NCBI GenBank assembly: GCA_014382365.1
Contig: JACNJW010000028.1
Span: 62,001 to 126,000, forward strand
Length of the DNA stretch: 64,000 bases
Direction: 5' to 3'
Source of the DNA: SAR324 cluster bacterium
GTDB taxonomy: Bacteria; SAR324; NAC60-12
Shown here: piece after piece, positions 46,077-55,711 of the stretch
How the letters are laid out: each line of letters opens with the position of its first letter
Numbering within the stretch: position 1 is the stretch's first letter
Translations under genes and position numbers: made by a program
Notes under the pieces: model-generated
What the model was told of the DNA's origin: nothing
Databases searched by the model: none
What the model saw: the letters and a program-made list of their open reading frames with translations, nothing else

Positions 46077-47489
46077 CTAACAGTTATAATACATTTCAAA
46101 CTCATGTGGATGAGGACGGGAGTCCAAGGCTTTAACTTCTTCTTCCATCTTCCAATCCAGCCAGTAATCAATTACATCTTTCGTAAACACTTCTCCTTTG
46201 AGCAAAAATTCATGATCATTTTTGAGTGCATCCAGTGCTTCATGAAGTGAACTTGGCATCTTACCAATTTTGTTCAGTTTCTCCGGTGGCAAATCATAGA
46301 TATTCACATCCATTGGATCACCCGGATCAATTTTATTTTGGATTCCATCCAGTCCTGCCATCATCATTGCCGGAAAGGCAAAATAGACATTAGCGCCTGA
46401 GTCCGGACAACGGTACTCAATCCGGCGGGCCTTTGGAGAATCAACTACAGGAATTCGAACGGTTGCCGAACGGTTGCGGTTTGAATATGCCAAATTTATT
46501 GGTGCTTCAAATCCTGGTACAAGCCGTTTGTAGGAATTAGTCAGAGGATTTGTAAATGCTGCCAAAGCAGGAGCATGCTTGAGTATTCCACCAATGTAGT
46601 ACAAAGCCATCTCACTCAGGCCTGCATATTGATCTCCGGCAAACAGTGGTTTACCATCCTTCCAAATTGACTGATGCGTATGCATTCCGCTGCCATTGTC
46701 TGCAAACATCGGCTTCGGCATAAAGGTAGCTGTTTTTCCATTTTCCTGAGCAATATTTCGCACAACGTATTTAAAATGCTGCATCTTGTCAGCTGCTTTC
46801 AGCATAGTATCAAACTTAAAATTTATTTCATGCTGTGCTGGTGCTACTTCATGATGCTGTGCTTCAATGGTCAGTCCTAAATCCTGCATAACTAAAACCA
46901 TTTCTGCCCGAATATCACGGTCCTGATCAAAGGGAGCCGTTGGGAAATAACCCGATTTGTGAGCTATTTTATAAGCTTTGTTTCCACCCACCTCTTCTGC
47001 ACCTGAGTTCCAGGGACATTCTGATGAGTCGATTGAATAGAAACCACCCTCAGGACCTTGTGCATAACGCACATCATCGAACAGAAAAAATTCTGCTTCA
47101 GGACCAACAAATATAGTGTCACCAATTCCTGTCGAAATTAGATAATTTTCAGCTTTTTTAGTCACACCACGCGGATCACGACTGTAACCTTCTCCTGTTA
47201 CAGGATCTTGGATATCACAAATAACTGAGAGAGTCGGAATCTCAAAGAATGGATCCATTTTAACGGTTTCTAGATCTGGCATAATTTTCATATCACTGTT
47301 GTCAATGGTCTGCCAGCAGCGGATACTGGAACCATCAAACATCCGCCCTTCCTCCAGCATTTCTTCAGAGAGCTCTGAAACAGGCACAGTATAGTGCTGC
47401 CATGTTCCTAGAAAATCGATGAATTTCATATCCACCATTTCAACATCATTTTGTTTTGCAAATTCAACAATTTCTTTTGGCGTAGTCAT
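46077..47489 (-). CDS. glnA: Glutamine synthetase type I
   Basis: Makes glutamine from glutamate, ammonia and ATP as a cytoplasmic dodecamer. The 470 residues follow the GSI-beta plan: the N-terminal DFLGTWQHYT, the metal motif MHTHQSIWKDG, NPLTNSYKRLVPGFEAP and LAYSNRNRSATVRIP near the active site, and the adenylylation Tyr in NIYDLPPEK near residue 399. That Tyr and the neighbouring glnE support covalent regulation. ATG 47489 has AAGGA eight bases upstream. Upstream sit a sigma-54 promoter and an NtrC-type site. Confidence 0.97.
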   Translation of the reverse strand: MTTPKEIVEFAKQNDVEMVDMKFIDFLGTWQHYTVPVSELSEEMLEEGRMFDGSSIRCWQTIDNSDMKIMPDLETVKMDPFFEIPTLSVICDIQDPVTGEGYSRDPRGVTKKAENYLISTGIGDTIFVGPEAEFFLFDDVRYAQGPEGGFYSIDSSECPWNSGAEEVGGNKAYKIAHKSGYFPTAPFDQDRDIRAEMVLVMQDLGLTIEAQHHEVAPAQHEINFKFDTMLKAADKMQHFKYVVRNIAQENGKTATFMPKPMFADNGSGMHTHQSIWKDGKPLFAGDQYAGLSEMALYYIGGILKHAPALAAFTNPLTNSYKRLVPGFEAPINLAYSNRNRSATVRIPVVDSPKARRIEYRCPDSGANVYFAFPAMMMAGLDGIQNKIDPGDPMDVNIYDLPPEKLNKIGKMPSSLHEALDALKNDHEFLLKGEVFTKDVIDYWLDWKMEEEVKALDSRPHPHEFEMYYNC

Positions 47490-47567
47490 AACGCATTCCT
47501 TCTTATCTAATGGATTTAATAATCAACCGAAAATAACGGCATAATAATAGCTAACCTGTCTTTACAG

Positions 47568-47582
47568 GCAAATACCAAGCCA
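47568..47582 (-). promoter_or_regulatory. Sigma-54 promoter of glnA
   Basis: Reading on the minus strand, TGGCTTGGTATTTGC has GG and GC separated by exactly 10 bases, the -24/-12 arrangement of sigma-54. Transcription would start near 47556, giving a leader of about 67 bases before the glnA ATG. Confidence 0.7.
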
Positions 47583-47633
47583 CGTTTTATCATATTGATA
47601 TTATAGATTTTTATAATTTATGAAAATTTTTTT

Positions 47634-47650
47634 TGCACATATTTTGTGCA
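47634..47650. promoter_or_regulatory. NtrC-type enhancer site
   Basis: TGCAC at 47634-47638 and GTGCA at 47646-47650 with a 7-base spacer match the dyad bound by NtrC. A further TGCAC half-site lies at 47653-47657. The dyad centre is about 86 bases upstream of the predicted glnA start point, a usual enhancer distance. Confidence 0.65.
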
Positions 47651-47751
47651 GTTGCACAATAATTAATCATTTTAAGATAATTATTCACAAATGATACTGA
47701 AAAATAATTATCTGGCTCCAGAATCTCAAATGAAAAAAACGGGCTTCATTC

Positions 47752-47766
47752 TGGTATGTTGCTTGC
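47752..47766 (+). promoter_or_regulatory. Candidate sigma-54 promoter of flgF
   Basis: TGGTATGTTGCTTGC has GG and GC separated by 10 bases and a TTGC -12 element. It lies 61 bases before the flgF ATG. An inverted repeat TGCTTTG-AC-CAAAGCA (47764-47779) overlaps its 3' end and covers the predicted start point. Rod and hook genes are sigma-54-dependent in many bacteria. Confidence 0.5.
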
Positions 47767-47826
47767 TTTGACCAAAGCAGTTAAAAAGCTTAGAAATTCT
47801 TTCAACTCCAACATTTCGAAAACTTT

Positions 47827-48597
47827 ATGAGCGGCATGACAAGCCTTGTTCAGGCAGCAGGGGTTATTGAACATAAAATGGAAACTGTCTCCAACAATTT
47901 GGCTAATGTCAACACAGTTGGTTTCAAAGAAGATCAGCCTTCATTCAGAGAGGTCCTTTCCACTGTGCAACGCATTGCACCGGAATCGTTGGAAGAGCGA
48001 TTCCTTTCGCACGAGTATCTGGACGACTATGTCGGTATGGACAAATCAGCAGTTGTTGTTGATGAAGTTGGAAAGAATTTTGAACCCGGACGAATGCGTT
48101 CAACAGGTAACGACCTAGATTTTGCCTTGGCTAATGAAGGTTTCTTCACTATTGCTACACCTCAGGGCGAGCGTTTTACACGCGCAGGAAATTTTCAACT
48201 GGACCCGGTTGGACGAGTTGTGACTAACGACGGTTATCCAGTTTTAGGAAAAAATGGAGCAATTACCATCAAAGAAGGTAACATTCACGTTAACGAAAGT
48301 GGACAACTCAGTGTTGATGGAAAAATCAAGGACAGTTTCCTTTTGGTTAAGTTCCGTAACCAGGACCAGTTACAAAAACTTGGGCAAGGATTTTTTGCAC
48401 CTATCAATAGTGCCGATCTGCCAATTGCTTCCGATGATGTCAGGATTCAGCAGGGAATGCTTGAAGATTCCAATGTAAACAGCATGCTCGAAATGACACG
48501 TATGATCACGGCAACACGAGCTTATGAATCAGTTCATAAAGCACTTTCCAGACTAGATCAGTTGGATGAAAAGGCTATCAGCCTGGTACAAGCATAA
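47827..48597 (+). CDS. flgF: Flagellar rod protein FlgF
   Basis: Part of the proximal rod of the flagellar basal body. The 256 residues have the family N-terminus (VSNNLANVNTVGFKEDQ), a central GNDLDFALANEGFFTIATP and the C-terminal heptad helix ending in RAYESVHKALSRLDQLDE. Compared with FlgG it has the shorter, FlgF-like central domain. The start ATG lacks a recognisable ribosome-binding site. It heads the run flgF-flgG-flgA-flgH. Confidence 0.9.
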   Translation: MSGMTSLVQAAGVIEHKMETVSNNLANVNTVGFKEDQPSFREVLSTVQRIAPESLEERFLSHEYLDDYVGMDKSAVVVDEVGKNFEPGRMRSTGNDLDFALANEGFFTIATPQGERFTRAGNFQLDPVGRVVTNDGYPVLGKNGAITIKEGNIHVNESGQLSVDGKIKDSFLLVKFRNQDQLQKLGQGFFAPINSADLPIASDDVRIQQGMLEDSNVNSMLEMTRMITATRAYESVHKALSRLDQLDEKAISLVQA

Positions 48598-48656
48598 TTA
48601 GTAAATTATAAATAGTTAACCTGAACAAAAATAATCTGAAAGAGGAGTATAAGCTT

Positions 48657-49445
48657 ATGATGCGAGCACTATATACCGCTGCAACAGGAATGCAGGCACA
48701 ACAGAGAAACATTGATACTACTGCCAACAACTTGGCAAACGTCAACACAACCGGCTTTAAAAAGAGTAAGGTTCAGTTTCAGGATTTACTTTATTACAAT
48801 GAACGCAGTGCCGGAGTACCGTCTTCTATTTCCACCCAAGTACCTGTCGGTATACACGTAGGACATGGTGTAAAATTTGTCAGCATTGATAAGGTGCACA
48901 CACAAGGTAATATGGAAAATACCGGCAATGATCTGGATTTGAGCATCGATGGAATGGGATTTTTTCAAATTCTCCAACCAAACGGAATCATCGCATTTTC
49001 CAGAGATGGTCATTTCAATGTCGACGGAATGGGACGTCTCGTAACAAATGACGGAATGCTGATGGATCCGGAAATTAATATTCCCGCAGATACCAGAAAA
49101 GTTCAAATAGGTTTCGATGGTACTGTATCAGTGTTTTTACGAGATGAAAATCTGCCTGAAGCACTTGGTAGCATCCAACTGGCTCGTTTTCAAAATCCAG
49201 CAGGTTTGACTCCTATTGGGAAAAATCTCTATCTTTCGACTCCGGCCTCAGGAAATGCCATCGTTGACGCACCTGGATCAAGCAACATGGGTTCTCTCAC
49301 CCAGGGTTTTTTAGAGCGTTCAAATGTATCTCTGGTGGAAGAGATGGTAAATATGATTACTGCCCAGAGAGCCTATGAAGTAAACTCAAAGGCCATCCAG
49401 TCTGCAGACGAAATGTTGCAAAACACCAATAATCTGGTCAGGTAA
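48657..49445 (+). CDS. flgG: Flagellar distal rod protein FlgG
   Basis: Forms the distal rod of the flagellum. In 262 residues: MMRALYTAATGMQAQQRNID and NNLANVNTTGFKKSKVQF at the N-terminus, TQGNMENTGNDLDLSIDGMG in the middle and the conserved VEEMVNMITAQRAYEVNSKA at the C-terminus. GAGGAG lies 10-12 bases before the ATG. It follows flgF by 59 bases. Confidence 0.95.
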   Translation: MMRALYTAATGMQAQQRNIDTTANNLANVNTTGFKKSKVQFQDLLYYNERSAGVPSSISTQVPVGIHVGHGVKFVSIDKVHTQGNMENTGNDLDLSIDGMGFFQILQPNGIIAFSRDGHFNVDGMGRLVTNDGMLMDPEINIPADTRKVQIGFDGTVSVFLRDENLPEALGSIQLARFQNPAGLTPIGKNLYLSTPASGNAIVDAPGSSNMGSLTQGFLERSNVSLVEEMVNMITAQRAYEVNSKAIQSADEMLQNTNNLVR

Positions 49446-49558
49446 ATAGTGTTATTAGTAACATTTTTTCAGCTGATAAACTGTAAAATATTATTTAAAG
49501 TACCATCCCATTATTGCAGGTGAATAATAAAGTAAGACTACGCAGCGAGTATTTAATC

Positions 49559-50563
49559 ATGACTAGAGGACTTGCGAAAAGAATTTCTCCGTTTACTAAT
49601 GGAGTTATGTTGTTGCTGTTGTTATGTTCCGGAACAGCATCAGCAAACCCAAATAATTTTGCTGATGCACAGCAAATCAAAATTTTATTGCCCCAGTCTT
49701 CAGTAATCAACGGTGAACAGTATCGACTTGGTGAAATAGCACAAATTGAAGGTGGAGATGCCCTACTGCTTGAGAAACTTGCTAAAATAATTATTGGACG
49801 CTCACCTTTGCCTGGCAGGGAAATCACAGTTACCCGCTCATTGATACTGACTCGTTTACGTACTCAGCCTGTCAAAACCAAACAATTTGTTTTTCCTGGC
49901 TTAGACTCAACCAGTATCAAGCGTGCAGCACTTAAAATTTCTGGTTCAGATATTGAGCAAGTTGTTCTGAATCATATCAATGAATCCAACACAAATTCAG
50001 ATTTAAAACCTCGTCTGCTAACAAAAATACGTGATATATTTCTGCCGCGGGGACAGGTAAGTTACGTAATCAGTTCAAAAGGAAAATATAAAAAAGAAGG
50101 CGGTTATCGAAATTATGAAGTTGGATTCAGCATTGATGGGAAAGCTGTCAGAAAAGTTGCAGTACGAACATATTTAAAAATTTACAAAGAGATTTTTGTC
50201 GCTAGAGATACGATCAAACGCAATCACATAATTGAGGAGACAGACTTACTTAAAGTTCGCAAAAATGTTGATCGAATCCCACGTGAGTATGTAACTAACA
50301 TGAATCAACTAGTTGGTAATATTTCTACACGTACAATCAATCCTAGCGAAGCAATTAGTGCCAGCACCATAAAAACACCACCACTGGTAAAATCAGGAGA
50401 CCGCTTACAAATTGTCTTTGAAACTCAATTTTTACGTCTTTCTGCACCTGGAATTTCACTAGCCAAAGGGAGAAAAGGTGAGCGTATTCCTGTAAAAAAT
50501 ATAGACAGTAAGATTGTTGTTTTTGCAACAGTAAAAAGCAGTAACATTGTACTGGTTAATTAA
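49559..50563 (+). CDS. flgA: Flagella basal body P-ring formation protein FlgA
   Basis: A periplasmic chaperone for P-ring (FlgI) assembly. From ATG 49559 a signal peptide (hydrophobic LLLLLCSGTASA) is visible. The C-terminal SAF-type domain has VARDTIKRNHIIEETDL, the RNIxxG-like NISTRTINPSEAIS and VKSGDRLQIVFE. The 334 residues are longer than the usual 220-240 because of an N-terminal domain of about 110. An in-frame TTG at 49514 would add 15 residues but is less likely. flgI itself is not in the window. Confidence 0.88.
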   Translation: MTRGLAKRISPFTNGVMLLLLLCSGTASANPNNFADAQQIKILLPQSSVINGEQYRLGEIAQIEGGDALLLEKLAKIIIGRSPLPGREITVTRSLILTRLRTQPVKTKQFVFPGLDSTSIKRAALKISGSDIEQVVLNHINESNTNSDLKPRLLTKIRDIFLPRGQVSYVISSKGKYKKEGGYRNYEVGFSIDGKAVRKVAVRTYLKIYKEIFVARDTIKRNHIIEETDLLKVRKNVDRIPREYVTNMNQLVGNISTRTINPSEAISASTIKTPPLVKSGDRLQIVFETQFLRLSAPGISLAKGRKGERIPVKNIDSKIVVFATVKSSNIVLVN

Positions 50564-50602
50564 CGCAGCATAAAACATTTTACATTTAATATCTGTTGAA
50601 CA

Positions 50603-51373
50603 GTGTTTAGACCAAAATTCCAATTTTCAAAATTACTTAACTGCTTCCTGACCATATTTCTACTGTTCAGTCTAGCAGGCTGTCTTCCTTCAAGACCTCA
50701 ACCCAAGCCGCCTGCAGATGTTTTGGCAGCAAAAGAGGCTAAAAAACTTAATGCAAAATTAAAACTTACCGCAAAAAGCCTGCGCCGTAAGAGAATTTCA
50801 ACCAGCAGAAATCTATATGAAGGTTCTCTCTGGCGCTACGAATCCTCATTTGGTAATTTGCTCAGGGATCATCGTGCACGTTTTAGAGGAGATTTACTCA
50901 GTGTCAACGACTTAGCTTTAATTGTCAATGTACCTCCAGCCAAGATTGCCCCAGAAGGTCAACCTGCAGGAGGAGCAGAAACTGCAAATGTTGCACTTGA
51001 GGCAATGACTCTTAGAGATACAATCGAGGAGGAACAAAATGAAATCTTACGAAATCTGGATGGTGTTTCTGCACGTGTAATCCGGGTTCTGCCTGATGGG
51101 AACATGCTGATAATGGGGCAAAAAACTGATTACCGTCAACGTAACCAAGTGCGCTATATTACTACCGTTACCGGAATTTTACGCCCTGTTGATATCAATG
51201 ATTCAAATATAGTCTCTGCCAGTAAACTAGCAAATCCAAACGTTCAAATAAAGCGCCAGCAAAGCGGAAGTCTGGTGCGTGAACGCCTCCAGAAACTTGC
51301 ACCTTTGCTCGGCAAGCAAAAAGCAGGATTCTTCGGTCGACTTGGGGACTTAGCTGAAGGTACAACAAAGTAG
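50603..51373 (+). CDS. flgH: Flagellar L-ring protein FlgH
   Basis: The outer-membrane lipoprotein ring of the basal body. In 256 residues a leader ends in the lipobox SLAGC (Cys27). RNLYEGSLWR and LLRDHRARFRGDLLSVND are conserved, and the C-terminal strand region has YITTVTGILRPVDINDSNIV. Typical FlgH proteins are about 230 residues; the extra part lies after the lipobox and at the C-terminus. Start is GTG at 50603. It shows that the cell has an outer membrane. Confidence 0.93.
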   Translation: MFRPKFQFSKLLNCFLTIFLLFSLAGCLPSRPQPKPPADVLAAKEAKKLNAKLKLTAKSLRRKRISTSRNLYEGSLWRYESSFGNLLRDHRARFRGDLLSVNDLALIVNVPPAKIAPEGQPAGGAETANVALEAMTLRDTIEEEQNEILRNLDGVSARVIRVLPDGNMLIMGQKTDYRQRNQVRYITTVTGILRPVDINDSNIVSASKLANPNVQIKRQQSGSLVRERLQKLAPLLGKQKAGFFGRLGDLAEGTTK

Positions 51374-51719
51374 TGGCTACTGTCCTTTTCGTGATAGACT
51401 CTCTTGGATACTATTTTCAATTGACAGCAAAATGTTTTGAGCAGGAGCACGCATAATAATTGTGTTTCTCTAATCATTTAAAGCAACTGAATAATATTTT
51501 CCAGAAATCCGGATTTACCTGATTTCAACCAAGTTTAAAGGGTAAGGGATTCATTAATTTTCTTATTCATTTAGCTTTCATTTAATCTAGTTCACTCGAT
51601 TCTTTAGCTTTCTAGCACTATTTTTCCTCAAATTTTTCATTCCGTTTTTCCAGTGATTTTGTTATACAGGAAGGTAACAAAATAATTAATAAAACAAAAC
51701 GCATTTGTTGAGTACATTA
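51374..51719. other. Spacer between flgH and the cyclase-like gene
   Basis: About 345 AT-rich bases. I see a short perfect palindrome AAATCCGGATTT at about 51505-51516 but no clear flagellar promoter. AGGAAGG at about 51668-51674 is too far from the next ATG to be its ribosome-binding site. The spacer leaves open whether the next gene is co-transcribed with flgH. Confidence 0.4.
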
Positions 51720-54700
51720 ATGACAACAGATTCAAGCACAGAGCCATTATCTCAACTTGATCAACAACTGGAGTTGCTTTGTTCGTTTAATCTTCAGGTT
51801 CCATGTAATCCGCAAGGAGATTTTGCTGCTGACAGTTTTAAAAAGCTGCTTCAGTCTCTCAAAACAACTAGAATCAGTGATACCCTGCGTGGTACTTACC
51901 ATGAAGAGCATCTAAAGAAGTGGAAAGAGTATGCCCAAAGGGAATTTAATGAGATGGGGAGAATTAATCGATTGCGTTTAGAAAGTTTATTGCAACTTTC
52001 TGATGAAGAAATGCACAAAACCATGTTTGAGGGATTACTCCTTTTTGATATTAACCCCGAAGATTCTCCTCCACTGGAAGTACAGGAGAAAACTGGAAAA
52101 TTCTCAGAGGACGGCAAGCCTGTTATGCACACCCTGACTTTTGACGTTTTTAAGCAGGGGGCAATTCATGGAATAGATGGTCTTGAACGATTTCTACCTC
52201 CTGCATCTATCAAGGGCGAAGCAGGAATGGATGCACACCTTGAGGAAGAATTTGCAGGTACTGACATTGTAAGTCATTTCAAGCAGAGTTCCGGAAACCT
52301 GATCAAGGCTTTGACGACCATTGGAAGTTTAGGTGGAATTGGGCATAAACCGGATTCTGATATGGATGCTCAAGTCATCATCAATACTAATCCTGAATTT
52401 AAATATGACTGGAACGACGCTGATTATCTGATTTCACTGGTTGGAAATGTAATTGAGACATTTTATTTGGACTATTTCAACAGTGGTTTAAAAATAGAGG
52501 AGCGATTAGAGATCAAAAAAGCTGCAACTAAGATTTTAACAGAACGCTACAACACAGGTTTGAGTGTAGAGGAGCAGCGAGTAATTGAATTTATCTTTGC
52601 CAGCAGTTTCCGTAAAGAATTGCGGATTTTAATTCTACAACATTTGCAAAACAGACCTGCCGAAGAGCAAAAACAGTTCTTCCAGAATTCTATCATTTCA
52701 ACTTTAAAAAAACTTCCTGATTGTGAAGATTTACTTGATCCACTCTGCAGTTTTTTCTCTTTCATCAAAAAAAATGATGCGGATTTTCAAGAAAATGCTT
52801 TCCCCTTTTCATTAAAGCAATTCAGTAAAGAAAAAGTACTGGACTGGTTAGTCGAATTCTATCGTTCATCTTTTCTGGATGAAGCAGGTGCACGTCAGAT
52901 TATCAGTCGTTATGCAGTCAAAAACAATCTTTCTCCAGATACTCTTGCAGAGGACAAACAAAAAAATTGTTTTTTGGCAAGTTTGACCAACAATTCACAA
53001 TTGGCATTACTCTTAACTGAGTTTTTTGAATATCTTTCCAATCATGTAGCCTATGCCTTCAGTAGCAAATTATCTGAGACTTTACAAACTCTCATTCAAC
53101 ACTTCAGCGACCAGAAGGTAGAATTGGAGGAAGGACTCGAAAAAAGGATTCTCGCCTTGCTAGAAGTTAATTACAGTACCAGAACAGTCAAGATGATTGA
53201 AACCTTTTCAGACAGTCAGGCCCAAGAACTAGAAGCTGAAATTGAATTTCCTCTGCATCTCAAAATTCAACAGGCAGAGGCCTACCTTACAAAAAAGTAT
53301 CCTACAACAGAAATTCATTTTTTCACAAACATTATGCGAAAACAGCGTAATGGACAGCACACTCCTTTTTTGGTGTCTCCGGAAGGCAGTATGGCCTATT
53401 CCCTCATGCTCAATGATTTCCTCCTTAATCCTGCAGCAATGATTTCCGGCATCACCCCAATGCCTTTTGATCTACCCAAGAATTTCAAAATCCTTTCTTC
53501 AATAGGTGTTTTTCCTGATGCTGAATGGACTCTGAAACAGGATCTGGTTGCAGAGCACAAGAAAATAGTTAAACCTGTCACTCAAGAGGGGAAAGAAGGC
53601 GAGGAAGAAGATAAAAACTCAGATAATGAACCAATTCTTGAAGTTGAAACAGAGTCCTTTGTTTTTGGTAAATTACCGAATTGGGGCGAAATCATCATTC
53701 CCCGTGAAATGTTTCTGGAACATGCAATGCCAATTTTTTTACGTGAAAGTGAAAAAATCAGCCACAGGAACCTGCCAAAAGCATTGCTCAACTGTTGGTG
53801 GTTGGAAATGATTGTCTGCATTGATCGTGACGATGAACTACCCACAAGCCTCACCCGTCTCTTATGGAATCCGGATGGACGTTACTTCATTCGGGAAAAC
53901 CGTAAAGGTCCTTTGATTGATGCAATTTACAAAATGGAAGGTGATTACCCTGCACTGCAATTGGATCCCTGGTGGCTGAAATTCACTGAAATGCTCGTAC
54001 GTTTTGAAAGCTACGAACAGGATGAAGAGGAGGAACCTGATTTTGATCTGAACACCCTTTCTGAAACTCAGAAAAATATTATATTTTGCTTTGCACAGCA
54101 CATGCGGATTTCTGATGTAATTAATTTTGGGGACGACGGCAATCCTTATTGGCTGGATGAAAATGCAACCTGGCGCAGCAGGGCCTTAGTCGATTTTTAC
54201 AAAATCTTCTTCTCAATTCCGGAAGACCGTCAAATATTAATTCGTTTTTCTGAAGGCCGAGATGATGCCGGAAACAAAATTGAAAAATTGCTCAAGAAAA
54301 ATTTTCTTGAATCCATGTCAAGAGTAGAGAAAAAGCTCTGTAATATTGGACATTCCCGTGCTTTAAAGAAAATTTCAAACCAGCTGGCCCGCTTGAGTGA
54401 GAAAGGAATTGAAAAAGAAAAAGCTGTTGAAATTTTAAGTCCGCTACTCGATATAGTAAATCAACGTGTATCAATTGAAGACAGAAAGGTGCTGGTAAAA
54501 CTAAAAAAGAAAATACCACTCAATAAAATAGAACAAATGCAGGCCAAAATTGTTTATGAAGAACTGCAGGAACTAAAAAGTGTTCAGGGGAACATAGTTG
54601 ATTATTTTAAGCAGTTTAGTTTAAAAATGGAGGAAAGCTGGGTTAGAAGAACAATCACAAACGCAAAGGTAAAGGTTGCTGGTGATCCCTTGGAAAACGT

Positions 54701-55577
54701 GATTTTTAAATTTCACTTTGAGAGAAATTTTGAAAGAAAACCTTTTCAGGTACCATTACCTATTTCAAAAAGTTTGAGTATTCCACGGACAAGAATCAAG
54801 GTGGAGTTTATTCGCAAGTCAAGTAAGTGGCAATTCAGTTCAATGCTCAGCCGCAAAGAAGCTGGCGGAGGTGGAGGTGCCGATACTGTGATGCCCATGT
54901 TTGAGGCAAATCTAGTGGAAGGGATTACCCGTTGCACTTTTAGCGGCTATGTTGGCTTTGGTGGAAAATATTTGTCAACTTTTGAAAAACCAGCTGCTCA
55001 AATTCATAATGATATAGCAATGAATCCGGCTTCCAGTGGCATTTTATTTACATTAGCCAGCGAAATAAAAAACTTTTTTAAATCATTTGCGGTTTCATCC
55101 CGTGAACTGATGGAGAACATCCATTACATCCGGGATGTCTTGATGGTCTGTCATGTCAATAAGCTGAATGTGATCTCACTGATTGCACGTGATAATCTTG
55201 GAGAGCAATTTGTGATTAATTTTGATATTAGTAAAATTGATATCAAAAAGGTTCCTCCAAAGTTGAAGATTGGAGGTGATGCTGCACTGGCATTATTTTT
55301 TATGCGACTAAACAGCCCACAGTGTAGAATTATGTTTATCCGCCATCTTTCTGCCTTAAAAATACCAATCAGCACTTCTCAGTTACCTCATCTGCAGGTT
55401 TGGGTCAATGGTTCAAATTATAATTTTCCAATTGCTCCAAAATTTCAACAGAATTATCTTAACGGAATAGCCAACTCACTCTGGCCTCACAATTCGATAG
55501 GTACAAGAGAACATTTGAAACCACCTCCATTGACAAAAACATTTGATGAAATTGGTAGAGCATCATTACATGGCTGA
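51720..55577 (+). CDS. Giant class I adenylate-cyclase-like nucleotidyltransferase
   Basis: A 1285-residue cytoplasmic protein. I recognise the two parts of a class I (CyaA) cyclase: near residue 201, GSLGGIGHKPDSDMDAQVII, the G-S..D-x-D nucleotidyltransferase motif, and near residue 530, EIHFFTNIMRKQ followed by SPEGSMAYSLMLNDFLLNP, matching the CyaA segment with FFLIDENRF and the HILLLDEFYR helix. About 300 residues of helix separate them, far more than in E. coli CyaA (848 residues). RNLPKALLNCWWLEMIV near 685 resembles the CyaA helix after the catalytic core. The last 500 residues have no recognised regulatory domain. The position behind flgFGAH suggests a link to the flagellum. It could also be a non-cyclase nucleotidyltransferase. 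The ATG lacks a ribosome-binding site; TTG 51705 is an alternative. Confidence 0.65.
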   Translation: MTTDSSTEPLSQLDQQLELLCSFNLQVPCNPQGDFAADSFKKLLQSLKTTRISDTLRGTYHEEHLKKWKEYAQREFNEMGRINRLRLESLLQLSDEEMHKTMFEGLLLFDINPEDSPPLEVQEKTGKFSEDGKPVMHTLTFDVFKQGAIHGIDGLERFLPPASIKGEAGMDAHLEEEFAGTDIVSHFKQSSGNLIKALTTIGSLGGIGHKPDSDMDAQVIINTNPEFKYDWNDADYLISLVGNVIETFYLDYFNSGLKIEERLEIKKAATKILTERYNTGLSVEEQRVIEFIFASSFRKELRILILQHLQNRPAEEQKQFFQNSIISTLKKLPDCEDLLDPLCSFFSFIKKNDADFQENAFPFSLKQFSKEKVLDWLVEFYRSSFLDEAGARQIISRYAVKNNLSPDTLAEDKQKNCFLASLTNNSQLALLLTEFFEYLSNHVAYAFSSKLSETLQTLIQHFSDQKVELEEGLEKRILALLEVNYSTRTVKMIETFSDSQAQELEAEIEFPLHLKIQQAEAYLTKKYPTTEIHFFTNIMRKQRNGQHTPFLVSPEGSMAYSLMLNDFLLNPAAMISGITPMPFDLPKNFKILSSIGVFPDAEWTLKQDLVAEHKKIVKPVTQEGKEGEEEDKNSDNEPILEVETESFVFGKLPNWGEIIIPREMFLEHAMPIFLRESEKISHRNLPKALLNCWWLEMIVCIDRDDELPTSLTRLLWNPDGRYFIRENRKGPLIDAIYKMEGDYPALQLDPWWLKFTEMLVRFESYEQDEEEEPDFDLNTLSETQKNIIFCFAQHMRISDVINFGDDGNPYWLDENATWRSRALVDFYKIFFSIPEDRQILIRFSEGRDDAGNKIEKLLKKNFLESMSRVEKKLCNIGHSRALKKISNQLARLSEKGIEKEKAVEILSPLLDIVNQRVSIEDRKVLVKLKKKIPLNKIEQMQAKIVYEELQELKSVQGNIVDYFKQFSLKMEESWVRRTITNAKVKVAGDPLENVIFKFHFERNFERKPFQVPLPISKSLSIPRTRIKVEFIRKSSKWQFSSMLSRKEAGGGGGADTVMPMFEANLVEGITRCTFSGYVGFGGKYLSTFEKPAAQIHNDIAMNPASSGILFTLASEIKNFFKSFAVSSRELMENIHYIRDVLMVCHVNKLNVISLIARDNLGEQFVINFDISKIDIKKVPPKLKIGGDAALALFFMRLNSPQCRIMFIRHLSALKIPISTSQLPHLQVWVNGSNYNFPIAPKFQQNYLNGIANSLWPHNSIGTREHLKPPPLTKTFDEIGRASLHG

Positions 55578-55711
55578 CAAGCCCCTGGTTTGAGGTTCAC
55601 GGGTTTTTACAGGCTTCAGAAAAGACTACCCAAAAGACAACATTATTCTTATAATGAATATCTCAGACTACATGATTCAATATTTTTATAACATAGTTTA
55701 AGAGCTTAGAC

